64,000 nucleotides of DNA from Gordonia liuliyuniae (lineage in GTDB: Bacteria; Actinomycetota; Actinomycetes; Mycobacteriales; Mycobacteriaceae): the NCBI RefSeq assembly GCF_021739025.1, contig NZ_JAKKOT010000007.1, forward strand, positions 1 through 64,000, written 5' to 3'. Position 1 is the first letter of the stretch. Every line of letters begins with the position of its first letter. Below the pieces are notes generated by a model. That model did no database searches. It saw nothing but the letters and a program-made list of their open reading frames with translations, and had not been told where the DNA came from. Of this stretch, positions 1 through 9,541 are shown piece by piece. The position numbers were made by a program, and so were the translations under genes.

Positions 1-61
1 CCCTCCAGCGCCGATGGTACTGCACCCTAACCAGTGTGGGAGAGTAGGACACCGCCGAACT
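1..61 (+). rRNA. rrf: 5S ribosomal RNA, 3' end (partial)
   Basis: The first 60 bases carry the typical actinobacterial 5S 3' half: GATGGTACTGCACCC, then GTGTGGGAGAGTAGGAC and ACCGCCGAAC. The gene starts outside the window. A strong hairpin follows 10 bases later, so this is the end of an rrn operon read on the plus strand. The exact 3' end is uncertain by a few bases. Confidence 0.9.
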
Positions 62-70
62 AAACCCGAG

Positions 71-105
71 TTAGAGCCCCCAACACCACGTGTTGGGGGC
101 TCTAA
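71..105 (+). terminator. rrn operon terminator hairpin
   Basis: Perfect 16-bp inverted repeat: TTAGAGCCCCCAACAC (71-86) pairs with 90-105 around a CAC loop. It sits directly after the 5S gene and has no T-run, as is common for hairpin terminators in high-GC actinobacteria. It ends transcription of the rRNA operon before the TetR gene. Confidence 0.85.
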
Positions 106-166
106 CCCTATCTCGGCGCTTACCTCTGTGTCGCTCACTCGCGCGTCGTGGGCGGGCGGTCGCCGA

Positions 167-172
167 TAGACT
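167..172 (+). promoter_or_regulatory. -10 hexamer of a leaderless promoter for the TetR gene
   Basis: TAGACT lies 7 nt before the ATG at 180, with no Shine-Dalgarno sequence. Transcription would start at or next to the start codon. No convincing -35 is seen. Confidence 0.45.
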
Positions 173-179
173 GTGCGGT

Positions 180-899
180 ATGGCTATCGACAGGCCGGCG
201 GACGGTGCGGAAGTAGTAGTGAAGGCGCCTCGCGCACGGATGACGGGCGCGCAGCGTCGTCTGCAGCTGATCGAGGTGGCGCGCGGTCTGTTCGCGGAGC
301 GAGGCTTCGAAGGGACGTCGATCGAAGAGATCGCGCAGCGGGCCGGAGTGTCCAAGCCGATCGTCTACGAGCACTTCGGCGGCAAGGAAGGGCTCTACGC
401 CGTCGTCGTCGACCGCGAGATGGACAAGTTGCTCGAGCTCGTGACGTCCTCGCTGACGAAGAACCGATCGCTGTACCGCATCCAGCAGGTCGCACTCGCT
501 CTCCTCACCTACATGGAAGAGCGGACAGACGGCTTCCGCATCCTGGTGCGCGGCGAGTCTCCGCACAGCAATAAGGACGACACCCGGTACTCAAGCCTCT
601 TGAACGATGCGATCAGCCAGGTGGAGCACATTCTGGCAGGCGACTTCGAACGACGTGGCTTCGACCCGACGTTGGCGCCGCTGTATGCGCAGGCCCTCGT
701 CGGCATGGTGTCCGTGACCGCCCAGTGGTGGTTGGACGTCCGGGAGCCGTCGAAGGAGGTCGTGGCAGCTCATCTGGTCAATCTGTGCTGGAACGGGCTC
801 ACCCGGCTCGACCCGTCCCCGATGCTGGTGGACTCCGACTACACCGAGCCGGTCCCGGAGACTACGAGTTCGGCGAAGCGGAACGCCGCCGAGCAATGA
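180..899 (+). CDS. TetR/AcrR-family transcriptional regulator
   Basis: 239-residue DNA-binding repressor. The N-terminal TetR helix-turn-helix spans about residues 24-72 (LFAERGFEGTSIEEIAQRAG, then VSKPIVYEHFGGKEGLY). The C-terminal ligand-binding half has no recognisable ligand. ATG at 180 is chosen because it lies 7 nt after a TAGACT -10 element. An upstream in-frame start at 90 would fall inside the rrn terminator and is rejected. The 3' end overlaps the convergent permease gene by 38 bp. In M. tuberculosis a TetR gene (Rv1019) precedes mfd; this may be its counterpart displaced by about 4 kb, but that is inference. Its target is unknown. Confidence 0.85.
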   Translation: MAIDRPADGAEVVVKAPRARMTGAQRRLQLIEVARGLFAERGFEGTSIEEIAQRAGVSKPIVYEHFGGKEGLYAVVVDREMDKLLELVTSSLTKNRSLYRIQQVALALLTYMEERTDGFRILVRGESPHSNKDDTRYSSLLNDAISQVEHILAGDFERRGFDPTLAPLYAQALVGMVSVTAQWWLDVREPSKEVVAAHLVNLCWNGLTRLDPSPMLVDSDYTEPVPETTSSAKRNAAEQ

Positions 900-2244
900 T
901 CGTGCCCACGCCCCACAGCACGAATGCGAGGAGCGCCGTCGACGCGATCTGACCGCGCACCGAGTCGGTCCACAATCCCAGCAAAACGATCACCGCCAAT
1001 GCGAGCATCGTCGCCCACGACAGATACGGGTACAGCCACATCCTCATCGGAAGGTGGACGCCCTCGCGGTCGGCGCGACGGCGCAGAACTATCTGGGCGG
1101 CAGTGATGGCCAGCCAGGTGACGAGCAACGTTGAACCGACCAACGCCAGGAGTTTGTCGAGCACCTGCTCGCCCCACACATAGTTCGCGGGCACCATCGC
1201 GAAACCGACGACGACGCTCGCCAACACCGCGATGATCGGTACGCCTCTCGTCGACGTCGTCGCGGTCTCGGACGGCGCCATACGACGCAGTCCCAACGAG
1301 AACAGCATTCGCGACGCCCCGTACAGGTTGACGTTCATCGACGACAGGAGCGCGACGACGATGATCGCGCCCATCGTCGTCGCCACCGCTGGAAGCCCCG
1401 CCTGCTCGAGGACACCGACGAACGGGCCGGACTGGAGTCGGTCGTCGGTGGCAGGCAACACCAGAATGATGATGAGGACGGACCCCACATAGAACAGCAG
1501 GATCCGCCAGACGATCGTGCGGATCGCCTTCGTCACGCTCGGCCCCGGATCGTCGGTCTCCGCGGCAGCGACGGCGATGATCTCGATGCCGCCGAACGCG
1601 AACGCGATCACCAACAGGGCAGCGGTGACGCCGCCGAGTCCGTTGGGCAGGAACTCGCCGACGTTGTCGATACCCGGCGACGGTTCCGACGTCCAACCGA
1701 ACAGGTAGGCGGCGCCGATCGCCAGGAACACGACGATGAACGTGACCTTGATCAAAGCGAGCCAGAACTCGAGCTCGCCGAAGTTCGCGGCGCCGGTCAA
1801 GTTGAGAGCAGTGAATACCACCATGAACACCAGCGCCCACCCCCAGGAGGGGAGGACGCCGACCAGTCCGTTGAGGCCTTCCGCCGCGGCCAGCGCTTCA
1901 GCGGAGACGACGAGGGTCATCTGGATCCACCACAGCCAGCCCATCATGAAACCTGCGCCGGGCCCGAGGGCTTTACCGACGTAGTACGAGAAGGCTCCCG
2001 GATTGGGGTCGGCGGCCGCGAGCTCGCCGAGCATCCGCATCACCGAGACGATGATCAAACCGATGATCGCGTAGGCGACGAGGGCAGCCGGGCCGGCCAG
2101 CGCGATCCCCTCGCCGGATCCGACGAACAGACCGGCGCCGATCGCCGAGCCGAGGCTCATCATGACGAGGTGACGCGTCCGGAGGCCCGTCTTCAAGCGG
2201 CCGTCGCCAGCGGCAGTGATGTGATCTCGCTCGGGTTCGGCCAT
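862..2244 (-). CDS. APC-superfamily amino acid permease
   Basis: 460-residue inner-membrane transporter of the amino acid/polyamine/organocation family, expected to import amino acids by cation symport. About 12 hydrophobic segments are visible. The family signature GSAIGAGLFVGSGEGI is at about residues 32-47 in TM1, followed by the conserved ELAAADPNPGAFSYY stretch after TM2. The length is normal for the GABA/aromatic permease branch (CycA, GabP, AnsP). The substrate cannot be read from the sequence. ATG at 2244 fits the N-terminus well. The gene is convergent with the TetR gene and overlaps its 3' end by 38 bp; its 5' end faces the acetyltransferase gene across a short intergenic gap. Confidence 0.9.
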   Translation of the reverse strand: MAEPERDHITAAGDGRLKTGLRTRHLVMMSLGSAIGAGLFVGSGEGIALAGPAALVAYAIIGLIIVSVMRMLGELAAADPNPGAFSYYVGKALGPGAGFMMGWLWWIQMTLVVSAEALAAAEGLNGLVGVLPSWGWALVFMVVFTALNLTGAANFGELEFWLALIKVTFIVVFLAIGAAYLFGWTSEPSPGIDNVGEFLPNGLGGVTAALLVIAFAFGGIEIIAVAAAETDDPGPSVTKAIRTIVWRILLFYVGSVLIIILVLPATDDRLQSGPFVGVLEQAGLPAVATTMGAIIVVALLSSMNVNLYGASRMLFSLGLRRMAPSETATTSTRGVPIIAVLASVVVGFAMVPANYVWGEQVLDKLLALVGSTLLVTWLAITAAQIVLRRRADREGVHLPMRMWLYPYLSWATMLALAVIVLLGLWTDSVRGQIASTALLAFVLWGVGTIIARRRSASPNS

Positions 2245-2268
2245 TCCGAACAGTGTAATCGCCTAACC

Positions 2269-2808
2269 ATGCGGAAGAATCAGGGCATGCTCACGATGCG
2301 GGACGTGACCGTCGCCGACTGCTCCGACGTCGCCGACATCTACCGGCACTACGTCGAGACCTCGACGGCCAGCTTCGACTACGATCCACCCGACGTCGGC
2401 GAATGGGAGGCCCGCGTCGCGCACGGCCGCTCCGCGGGTCTGCCGTTCATCGTCGCGGAAGACCCCGACGTGATGCCGGGCATCGTGGGATTCGCGCGAC
2501 TCGGCCCGTACCGCGGTAAGACGGGGTGGGCGTTCACTGCGGAGAACAGCATCTATCTGCGGCCCGAAGCGGCCGGTCGGGGAACCGGCGGCCGCCTGCT
2601 GGGCGCGCTGATCGACAAGGCCGGCCCGTCGACAGTCCGCCACATCATGGCTGTGATCTCCGACGAGGCGCCCGCATCGGTCGCGCTGCACGCCAAGGCC
2701 GGGTTCGTCGAATCCGGCCGCACCCCGAACGTCGGATACAAGTTCGGCCGCTGGATCGGCGTCGTCTACATGCACCTCGACCTCGGCCCGGAGTCGGGGG
2801 CTCCCTGA
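2269..2808 (+). CDS. GNAT N-acetyltransferase, phosphinothricin acetyltransferase-like
   Basis: About 179 residues with the GNAT fold. Conserved pieces match the PAT/Bar subfamily: the N-terminal DVADIYRHYVETSTASFD, the AENSIYLRPEAAGRGTGGRL acetyl-CoA-binding loop, and the C-terminal GYKFGRWIGVVYMHLDL. Family members acetylate amino groups of small amino-acid analogues with acetyl-CoA in the cytoplasm; methionine sulfoximine or phosphinothricin are typical substrates. The true substrate here is unknown. Starts at 2269, 2287 and 2296 are all possible. 2287 has a GGAAG 9 nt upstream, and 2269 could be leaderless. The gene is divergent from the permease. Confidence 0.85.
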   Translation: MRKNQGMLTMRDVTVADCSDVADIYRHYVETSTASFDYDPPDVGEWEARVAHGRSAGLPFIVAEDPDVMPGIVGFARLGPYRGKTGWAFTAENSIYLRPEAAGRGTGGRLLGALIDKAGPSTVRHIMAVISDEAPASVALHAKAGFVESGRTPNVGYKFGRWIGVVYMHLDLGPESGAP

Positions 2809-2812
2809 TTGG

Positions 2813-2818
2813 TACGCT
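2813..2818 (+). promoter_or_regulatory. -10 hexamer of a possible leaderless promoter
   Basis: TACGCT is 7 nt before the GTG at 2826, with no Shine-Dalgarno sequence between. It lies just after the stop codon of the acetyltransferase gene, so the copper/DyP cluster may have its own promoter. Confidence 0.35.
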
Positions 2819-2825
2819 CAACAGC

Positions 2826-3383
2826 GTGTACGTCCGTCTGACCACCTCCGATTCGCCTGCCGATCCGGCGATTCACGGTGTTCTGGCGGGTGCGGTGTCA
2901 GCGACGCTCGGCATCTCCGCGCACGCGTTCGGCGGCGGCTTCGGCGATCACCGGTCGCCGACGTCCCACCTGTTGATTCTCGGCGCGCTCGCCGTCGTCG
3001 TCGGTGTCGCACGAGCAGGTCAAGTCCAGGGTCGGCGCCGGTTCACCGGCTCCGGGTGGGCGGCCACAGCCGCAGCCCTCGTCGGCGGGCAGGCGGCCAC
3101 CCACGTCGCACTGGCCATGCTCGGTCACGGAGCGGTGACCCCCACCGTGCCGATGCTGGTCTGGCACGCCGTCGCACTGCCGGTAGCGGTCGGCGTCCTC
3201 GTCGTCGCCGAGCGGCTCGCCCGCGCGTGTGGGTCGATGATCGCCGTCGTGCGACGCTTGGCCGACGGGCCCCCGACCGACGGCGACGTCGTCCCGACCG
3301 CAGCGCGTCCGGTGACGCGGCGGGCGTACTCGATCCTGCTGCAGTCCGCGACGGGCGTGCGAGGCCCTCCCGCAATGGTGTGA
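2826..3383 (+). CDS. Small integral membrane protein of the PCuAC/DyP cluster
   Basis: 185-residue protein with four to five hydrophobic segments (about residues 15-35, 40-57, 73-95 and 103-125) and a hydrophilic, Arg-rich C-terminal tail. No enzymatic motif is visible. GTG at 2826 is favoured because a TACGCT -10 hexamer lies 7 nt upstream. It precedes a PCuAC copper chaperone by 43 bp on the same strand. Similar membrane proteins are often found next to PCuAC genes in actinobacteria, so a role in copper handling or in membrane placement of the cluster is a reasonable guess, not a demonstrated function. Confidence 0.7.
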   Translation: MYVRLTTSDSPADPAIHGVLAGAVSATLGISAHAFGGGFGDHRSPTSHLLILGALAVVVGVARAGQVQGRRRFTGSGWAATAAALVGGQAATHVALAMLGHGAVTPTVPMLVWHAVALPVAVGVLVVAERLARACGSMIAVVRRLADGPPTDGDVVPTAARPVTRRAYSILLQSATGVRGPPAMV

Positions 3384-3426
3384 AGACCAACCGACCTTTC
3401 ACACCTTGCTCATTTGAGGAGACCTC

Positions 3427-3990
3427 ATGGCACGGCGCTATCTGCTGCGCTCAGCCGGCCTGACCGCGTTCGCGGCAGCCGCACTCGTATCCGCCACCTC
3501 GATCACCGCGTGTACCCCCGACACCGACGACGCCGCCGACGCCGATTCGGTCACCGTCTCGCAACCATGGATCAAAGCATCCGACCACCCGGCGGCCGAC
3601 AACGCAATGACGTCGGCGTTCGCCGTCGTCGAGAATTCGTCCGACCACGACATCCGCATCGTCGGCGCCTCCAGCGACGTGGCGAAGAACGTCGAACTGC
3701 ACGAGGTCGTCGAGTCGGGCGGAGAGACCACCATGCGGGAAGTCGACGGCGGCATCGTCGTTCCGGCCAACGGATCGGTGATCCTCGACCCGGGCGGCGA
3801 ACACTTCATGTTGATGGACGTGACGAAACCCATCCGAGCGGGCGACGTCGCGACGATCACCGCGCGATTCGACGACGGATCGACCGAGACGATCGACGCG
3901 CTCGCACGTGACTTCGACGGCAACCAGGAGAACTACTCCCCGTCCGCTGCTGCCCCCGTCGAGGGCGGCGCCCACGGCGGGCACAGTTGA
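3427..3990 (+). CDS. PCu(A)C-type periplasmic copper chaperone lipoprotein (DUF461)
   Basis: 187 residues. The N-terminus is a lipoprotein signal ending at the lipobox ITAC (Cys about 29), so the mature protein is anchored on the outer face of the membrane. The PCuAC copper motif is complete: a His in VELHEV, Met in TTMREV, then His and Met in the GEHFMLM stretch. It binds Cu(I) and in known systems delivers copper to cytochrome c oxidase. A His-containing C-terminal tail (GGAHGGHS) may add a metal site. GAGGAG is present upstream of the ATG. Its stop codon overlaps the TTG start of the DyP peroxidase gene, so the two are translationally coupled. Confidence 0.9.
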   Translation: MARRYLLRSAGLTAFAAAALVSATSITACTPDTDDAADADSVTVSQPWIKASDHPAADNAMTSAFAVVENSSDHDIRIVGASSDVAKNVELHEVVESGGETTMREVDGGIVVPANGSVILDPGGEHFMLMDVTKPIRAGDVATITARFDDGSTETIDALARDFDGNQENYSPSAAAPVEGGAHGGHS

Positions 3991-5141
3991 CCCGGTTCTC
4001 CCGGAGAACACTGCTGACCGGCGGAGTCGGTCTCGCAGGCCTCGGTGTCGGCGCGGCCGCAGTCGGTGTCGGACAAGGACTGTCCGAACCGGCGACGGCC
4101 CCGTCGACGCTGCCGTTCTTCGGTGACCACCAGTCGGGGATCGTCACCCCGATGCAGGCACACGCGAACTTCATCGGCCTCGACCTGATCGACGCAGCCG
4201 ACCACACGGCCCTACCGGGCATGTTGCGGTTGTGGACGCAGGACGCGGCCAACCTGACGCAGGGGGAACCCGGATTCTCCGACACTGAGCCCGAACTCGC
4301 GGGCGCTCCGGCCCGGCTGTCGATCGCGGTCGGGTTCGGTCCGGGAGCCTTCGCGTCGCACGCGTTGGCGGCGAAGAAGCCTGCGTGGTGCGCGCCGCTT
4401 CCCGCATTCGGCATCGACCGACTGCAGGAACGGTGGGGACAGACCGACGTGGTCGTCGCGGTCGCCTGTGATGATCCGATGACCCTCGCACACGCGGTGC
4501 GGATGGTCGTCGCGCCGGTCCGACGGCGGATGCGGGTGCGGTGGATGCAACAGGGGTTCCACCACCGCCGCAACCTGTTCGGGCAAGTCGACGGCACAGT
4601 CCAACCGTCCGACGACAGGCACGACGACCTCGTGTGGGACGACGGCGCCGAGCAGTCGTGGATGGCGGGTGGAACGTCGCTCGTGCTGCGGCGGATCGCC
4701 ATGAACATCGACACGTGGGAGGCGCTCGACCGGCGCGGGCGCGAACTGTCGGTGGGACGTTCCCTCGACACCGGTGCGCCGTTGACGGGCACGACCGAAA
4801 CCGACGAGGCCGTGTTCTCCGCGACCCAGGGCGGCATCCCGGTGATCCCGGAGTCGGCGCACATCGCTCGGGCACACCAGCGTTCGGACCGTGAACAGTT
4901 CCTACGCCGGCCGTACAGCTACGACCTCGCGCCGCCCGGCGTCGGCGGCGACACGTCCGACAGCGGCCTGATCTTCGCTGCCTACCAACGCGATCCGCTG
5001 GCGCAGTATCTGCCTGTGCAGCAGCGGCTCGCCGACCACGACGCCCTCAACGAGTGGACTACGCCGATCGGCTCCGCCGTGTACGCGATGCTTCCGGGTA
5101 CTCGGCCGGGGTCGTACTTGGGGGCGCCGTTGTTCGAGTGA
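3987..5141 (+). CDS. DyP-type heme peroxidase, Tat-exported
   Basis: 384-residue dye-decolourising peroxidase. Residues 1-30 form a twin-arginine signal (FSRRTLLTGG plus a hydrophobic stretch). The family GxxDG motif is present as GQVDGT (about residue 205), giving the distal Asp. The proximal heme-ligand region AHIARAH is near residue 295. It oxidises substrates with H2O2 outside the membrane. The start is TTG at 3987, overlapping the TGA of the copper chaperone (TTGA), which fits the Tat signal. It is a second DyP in this window; the other (18782-20065) belongs to efeUOB. Pairing with PCuAC suggests a copper/heme extracytoplasmic function distinct from EfeB. Confidence 0.88.
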   Translation: MTRFSRRTLLTGGVGLAGLGVGAAAVGVGQGLSEPATAPSTLPFFGDHQSGIVTPMQAHANFIGLDLIDAADHTALPGMLRLWTQDAANLTQGEPGFSDTEPELAGAPARLSIAVGFGPGAFASHALAAKKPAWCAPLPAFGIDRLQERWGQTDVVVAVACDDPMTLAHAVRMVVAPVRRRMRVRWMQQGFHHRRNLFGQVDGTVQPSDDRHDDLVWDDGAEQSWMAGGTSLVLRRIAMNIDTWEALDRRGRELSVGRSLDTGAPLTGTTETDEAVFSATQGGIPVIPESAHIARAHQRSDREQFLRRPYSYDLAPPGVGGDTSDSGLIFAAYQRDPLAQYLPVQQRLADHDALNEWTTPIGSAVYAMLPGTRPGSYLGAPLFE

Positions 5142-5200
5142 ACGTAGTGCGCTCGATCCGCCGATGAGCCGCCCGACTTCGCATGATCGAGGTCCGCGAA

Positions 5201-5206
5201 TAGAGT
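5201..5206 (+). promoter_or_regulatory. -10 hexamer for mfd
   Basis: TAGAGT with a TTCGCA -35-like hexamer 17 bp upstream (5178-5183). The GTG at 5214 is 7 nt downstream, which suggests a leaderless mfd transcript. Confidence 0.45.
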
Positions 5207-5213
5207 GAACCGA

Positions 5214-8200
5214 GTGGCGACCACCGAAGAGATCCCTGGGACGACGCTGTCCGGACTGACTGCTTTCGCTCTGCGTGACGATGCGTTCGCGCAGATCAGG
5301 GAACGGGCGGCGCGGTCGCGACTCGCGGTGAGCGCGCCGGACGCTGTGCGACCGTTCCTGGTGGCGGCTCTGGCAGCGACCGACGACGCTCCGGTCCTGG
5401 TGGTGACGGCGAACGGTCGGGAGGCCGACGACCTGACAGCCGAACTGTCGGAGTTGCTGCCGGACCGGGAGTCGGTCGCGCAGTTCCCGTCGTGGGAGAC
5501 CCTCCCACACGAGCGGCTGTCGCCGAGCGCAGACACGGTCGGTGCGCGGCTCGCGGTTCTGCACCGGTTGGCCTCGCCTGCCGAGTCTCCGTTGGCGGTG
5601 GTCGTGACGACGGTGCGGTCGTTGGTGCAGCCGATGGCGCCCGGCCTCGGCCAGCTGCGGACGCTGACCCTGTCCGAGGGCGTCGACGTCGAGTTCGACG
5701 GGCTCATCGAACAACTCGTCGAGATGGCGTACGAACGCGTCGACATGGTCGGGCGACGCGGCGAGTTCGCCGTGCGAGGAGGCATTCTCGACGTCTTCCC
5801 GACGACCGCCGACTACCCGGTGCGCGTCGAGTTCTGGGGCGACGAGATCACCGACATGCGAGCGTTTTCCGTCGCCGACCAGCGGACCCAGCCGGAGATC
5901 GACTGTTCGTCCGTGCAGATCCATCCGTGTCGTGAACTCGTGCTGACCGCTCAGGTGCGCGAGCGGGCCGCCGAACTCGCCGAGTCGACGTCGGACGAAG
6001 CGCTGCGCGAGATGCTGACGAAGCTCGCCGAAGGCATGCCCGTCGACGGGATGGAGGCGCTGATTCCGGCGCTCGTCGACGGCGAGATGCAACTGCTCAC
6101 CGAGGTGATGCCCGACGGCGTTCGCGTGCTGGTCCTCGACCCGGAGAAGGTGCGTACCCGGGCCGTCGACCTCGCGCGGACCGGCGAAGAGTTCCTGGAA
6201 GCATCGTGGAACGCGGCGGCCCTCGGCGCGGACGCACCCGTCGACGCGCGTGCCATCGATTTGACCGCGAGCGCATACCGGCCGGTCGAAGAGGTCGAGT
6301 CGGTGACGGTCGCTGCAGGTCACTCGTGGTGGACGTTGAGCCCGCTCGCCGCAGGCGACGGCGACGAACTGGTGTTGAACGTCGAGCCGGGGCCGACGCC
6401 GCACGGTGACGAGAAGGAGCTCGCCGTCCTGATGGCGTCGCTGCGCGCCCAGCTCGCGTCGGGTGGCCGGGCCGCGATCGTGGCCGCGGGCCGCGGCACC
6501 GCGACGCGCTTCGTCGAACGACTCGGCGAGGCCGAGGTGCCTGCGCGACTGATGGACGACGGCGCCGAACCGCCCGCCGACGCGGTCGGCGTCTACCACG
6601 GGACGTTGCGGCGCGGACTGACCCTGGGGCTCGGCTCCGAGGGGAGCGCCGGACTGGTCATCACGACCGAAGCCGATATCACCGGTACGCGCGTGACCGG
6701 TGTGAAGGACGGTCGGCGGCTGCCGGCGAAGCGTCGCAACCAGGTGGACCCGCTCGCGCTGGTCGCAGGCGACATGGTGGTCCACGACCAGCATGGAATC
6801 GGCAAGTTCGTCGAGATGATCGAACGGACCGTCTCGGGTGCGCGCCGCGAATACCTGGTCATCGAGTACGCGCCGGGCAAGCGCGGCCAGCCGGGCGATC
6901 GTCTGTTCGTGCCGATGGAAGCGCTCGACCAACTGTCGCGCTATGTCGGCGGCGAGCAGCCGTCGCTGAGCAAGCTCGGCGGGTCCGACTGGGCGAACAC
7001 GAAGAAGAAGGCGCGCAAGGCGGTCCGCGAGATCGCGGGCGAACTCGTCCAGCTGTACGCGGCCCGCCACGCCGCGCCGGGGTTCTCGTTCAGTCCGGAC
7101 ACCCCGTGGCAGCGCGAGATGGAGGACGCGTTCGACTACACGGAGACCGTCGACCAGATGACGGTGATCTCCGAGGTGAAAGCCGACATGGAGAGGCCGG
7201 TCCCAATGGACCGAGTCGTCGTCGGCGACGTCGGATACGGCAAGACCGAGATCGCGGTCCGCGCCGCGTTCAAGGCGGTGCAGGACGGGAAGCAGGTCGC
7301 GGTCCTCGTGCCGACCACGATCCTGGCCGGGCAGCACTTGCAGACGTTCACCGAACGCATGGCCGGGTTTCCCGTCAAGGTTCGCGGGCTGTCGCGGTTC
7401 ACCGATCCGGCGGAGTCGAAGGAGATCCTCGCGCAGATGGCGGACGGCGAAGTCGACATCGTGATCGGCACCCACCGGCTGTTGCAGACCGGTGTCCGGT
7501 GGAAGGATCTCGGCCTGGTCATCGTCGACGAGGAGCAACGGTTCGGTGTGGAGCACAAGGAGCACATCAAGGCGCTGCGCACGCACGTCGATGTGTTGAC
7601 GATGTCGGCGACGCCGATCCCGCGAACCCTCGAGATGTCGATGGCGGGGATCCGTGAGATGTCGACGATCCTCACCCCGCCTGAGGAACGCCATCCGGTC
7701 CTCACCTACGTCGGCGCGTACTCGCCGAAGCAGGTGGCCGCCGCGATCCGCCGTGAACTGTTGCGTGACGGCCAAGTGTTCTTCGTGCACAACCGGGTGT
7801 CGACGATCGACAAGGTGGCCCGCGACCTCGCTGCGATGGTCCCGGAGGCTCGTGTCGTCGTCGCACACGGTCAGATGGGTGAAGACCAGTTGGAGAGCAC
7901 CGTCGACGCGTTCTGGAACCGCGAGTACGACGTGCTGGTGTGCACGACGATCATTGAGACGGGAATGGACATCTCGAACGCGAACACGTTGATCGTCGAC
8001 CGCGCTGAGAACTTCGGTCTCTCGCAGCTGCACCAGCTGCGCGGTCGTGTGGGCCGTTCCCGCGAACGCGGCTACGCGTACCTGCTGTACAGCGGCGACA
8101 AGCCGTTGACCGAAACCGCGTACGACCGTCTCGCGACCATCGCCCAGAACAACGAGTTGGGCGCAGGCATGGCGGTCGCGTTGAAGGATTTGGAGTTGCG

Positions 8201-8804
8201 CGGCGCGGGCAACGTGTTGGGCGCCCAACAGTCCGGTCACGTCGCGGGCGTCGGCTTCGACCTGTACGTGCGTCTCGTCGGTGAAGCCGTCGAAGCGTAT
8301 CGCGCTGCCGCGGACGGTAGTCCGGTGCAGACGCAGGAGTCGGCGGAGGTGCGGATCGACCTGCCGGTGGATGCCCACATCCCGACCGAGTACGTCGAAG
8401 CGGACCGGTTGCGGTTGGAGGCATACCGGAAGCTCGCGTCGGCGAGCAGCGACAGCGACGTCGACGAGGTGCTCGTCGAACTCGCCGACCGCTACGGGCC
8501 TCCACCGGTCCAGACTGAGCGTCTCGCGGCCATCGCGCGACTGCGCCTGCGGTGCCGCGAGCGGGGCGTGACCGAGATCGGGTTGGCCGGTCAGTCGGTG
8601 AAGGTCGCGCCGATGATCCTGCTCGACAGCCAGCAGATCCGTCTCAAGCGGATGTTCTCGTCGGCGCAGTACCGTGCCACCACGCACACTGTGACGCTCC
8701 CGATCCCGCGGACCGGCGGCGTCGGTTCGCCGCGGCTGCGCGATACGGAACTGATCGACTACGTCGTCGGTTTCCTCCAGGCGATCGCACCGTTGGACGC
8801 GTGA
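5214..8804 (+). CDS. mfd: Transcription-repair coupling factor Mfd
   Basis: About 1196 residues, the normal length. Mfd is an ATP-driven translocase that removes RNA polymerase stalled at lesions and recruits UvrA. Visible domains, in order, are a UvrB-homology region (about 1-480), the RNA-polymerase-interaction domain starting at [14 protein letters not shown] (about 520), helicase motif [10 protein letters not shown] (about 672), DEEQ box IVDEEQRFG (about 773), motif [15 protein letters not shown] and the C-terminal TRCF domain (about 1045-1145). GTG at 5205 is also in frame, but it overlaps the TAGAGT hexamer, so 5214 is preferred. In mycobacteria mazG follows directly; here a 3.7-kb insert separates them. 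Confidence 0.96.
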   Translation: MATTEEIPGTTLSGLTAFALRDDAFAQIRERAARSRLAVSAPDAVRPFLVAALAATDDAPVLVVTANGREADDLTAELSELLPDRESVAQFPSWETLPHERLSPSADTVGARLAVLHRLASPAESPLAVVVTTVRSLVQPMAPGLGQLRTLTLSEGVDVEFDGLIEQLVEMAYERVDMVGRRGEFAVRGGILDVFPTTADYPVRVEFWGDEITDMRAFSVADQRTQPEIDCSSVQIHPCRELVLTAQVRERAAELAESTSDEALREMLTKLAEGMPVDGMEALIPALVDGEMQLLTEVMPDGVRVLVLDPEKVRTRAVDLARTGEEFLEASWNAAALGADAPVDARAIDLTASAYRPVEEVESVTVAAGHSWWTLSPLAAGDGDELVLNVEPGPTPHGDEKELAVLMASLRAQLASGGRAAIVAAGRGTATRFVERLGEAEVPARLMDDGAEPPADAVGVYHGTLRRGLTLGLGSEGSAGLVITTEADITGTRVTGVKDGRRLPAKRRNQVDPLALVAGDMVVHDQHGIGKFVEMIERTVSGARREYLVIEYAPGKRGQPGDRLFVPMEALDQLSRYVGGEQPSLSKLGGSDWANTKKKARKAVREIAGELVQLYAARHAAPGFSFSPDTPWQREMEDAFDYTETVDQMTVISEVKADMERPVPMDRVVVGDVGYGKTEIAVRAAFKAVQDGKQVAVLVPTTILAGQHLQTFTERMAGFPVKVRGLSRFTDPAESKEILAQMADGEVDIVIGTHRLLQTGVRWKDLGLVIVDEEQRFGVEHKEHIKALRTHVDVLTMSATPIPRTLEMSMAGIREMSTILTPPEERHPVLTYVGAYSPKQVAAAIRRELLRDGQVFFVHNRVSTIDKVARDLAAMVPEARVVVAHGQMGEDQLESTVDAFWNREYDVLVCTTIIETGMDISNANTLIVDRAENFGLSQLHQLRGRVGRSRERGYAYLLYSGDKPLTETAYDRLATIAQNNELGAGMAVALKDLELRGAGNVLGAQQSGHVAGVGFDLYVRLVGEAVEAYRAAADGSPVQTQESAEVRIDLPVDAHIPTEYVEADRLRLEAYRKLASASSDSDVDEVLVELADRYGPPPVQTERLAAIARLRLRCRERGVTEIGLAGQSVKVAPMILLDSQQIRLKRMFSSAQYRATTHTVTLPIPRTGGVGSPRLRDTELIDYVVGFLQAIAPLDA

Positions 8805-8833
8805 CGGGGCGACGTCGTCGAAGCTGTTTCCGC

Positions 8834-9397
8834 TTACCGCATCGGGCGGCGTCCGGACAGTCCGACGAGTCGTTCCAACGGTGTCGCCGACTCCGCGACG
8901 GGGACGGCGGCGGCGAACGCTTTACCCTCGCCTTGGAAGTCGGGCGTCAGCATGGCGGGCGCGACGACTAGGGACGCTTCGACTGCCTCGTCGTCGGGAC
9001 TCCAGTCCAGGCCCGCCGCTTGCGCGAGATCCCATCCGTGCATCTGGTACTCCCAGAGGATCATCGACGCGGCCATGTCGCCGGGCATCCCCGCGTCGCC
9101 GATCTTCAACGGCTCGGCGAGAGCGGCGGGCAGCACGGTTCGCAGGCGGTCGGCGGCGGCACGTACCTGCGCGGCTCCACTGCCGGAGACGGTGACCGCG
9201 TCGGGGTCGCTGCAGGTGTGGTCGTCGGCGGTGAAGCCGTCGGTGAACGCGGTCAGCCACCCGACGACGTGGCCGCGGAGCGCGGCGACGTCGAACTCGG
9301 TGCAGGGCGTGGCCGCGGTCGAGGGTATGTCGGCGGCCTGGTCGAGCAGGTCGGCGAGCTGATCGAGGGTGCGGATGAGGGCGGCTGACGTGTCCAT
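8834..9397 (-). CDS. Mycothiol-dependent maleylpyruvate isomerase/DinB-like metal-binding protein (TIGR03086-type)
   Basis: 187 residues. The N-terminal four-helix-bundle pattern is typical of the MDMPI/DinB superfamily. TPCTEFDVAALRGHVVGWL carries the first metal-ligand His, and EYQMHGWDLAQAAGLD carries the second (MHGWD). Family members use a divalent metal and low-molecular-weight thiol chemistry, often with mycothiol in actinobacteria; the substrate here is unknown. ATG at 9397 is preferred over an upstream Met at 9469 because the conserved domain begins directly after it. The gene is convergent with mfd with a 29-bp gap. Confidence 0.8.
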   Translation of the reverse strand: MDTSAALIRTLDQLADLLDQAADIPSTAATPCTEFDVAALRGHVVGWLTAFTDGFTADDHTCSDPDAVTVSGSGAAQVRAAADRLRTVLPAALAEPLKIGDAGMPGDMAASMILWEYQMHGWDLAQAAGLDWSPDDEAVEASLVVAPAMLTPDFQGEGKAFAAAVPVAESATPLERLVGLSGRRPMR

Positions 9398-9529
9398 GCC
9401 GGCGACGTTACGGATGCACCGAGCTGCTTCTCTTGAAAATTCGCGACACATCCGCGAGCAAACCGACACCTGTCAGCGCGCACACCCCTCTCCTGCCCAT
9501 CGCACCGCCTGAGCGGTGTAGGTTCGCGT

Positions 9530-9535
9530 TACGCT
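9530..9535 (+). promoter_or_regulatory. -10 hexamer, leaderless promoter of the AraC-type gene
   Basis: TACGCT is 6 nt before the GTG at 9542, with no Shine-Dalgarno sequence. Confidence 0.4.
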
Positions 9536-9541
9536 TCCTTC

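Noticed and set aside
4902-8687. Very long open frame on the minus strand across mfd (1261 codons)
   Set aside because: It mirrors mfd codon by codon, is full of Arg/His/Asp as high-GC antisense frames are, and shows no protein family. The plus-strand Mfd is complete.
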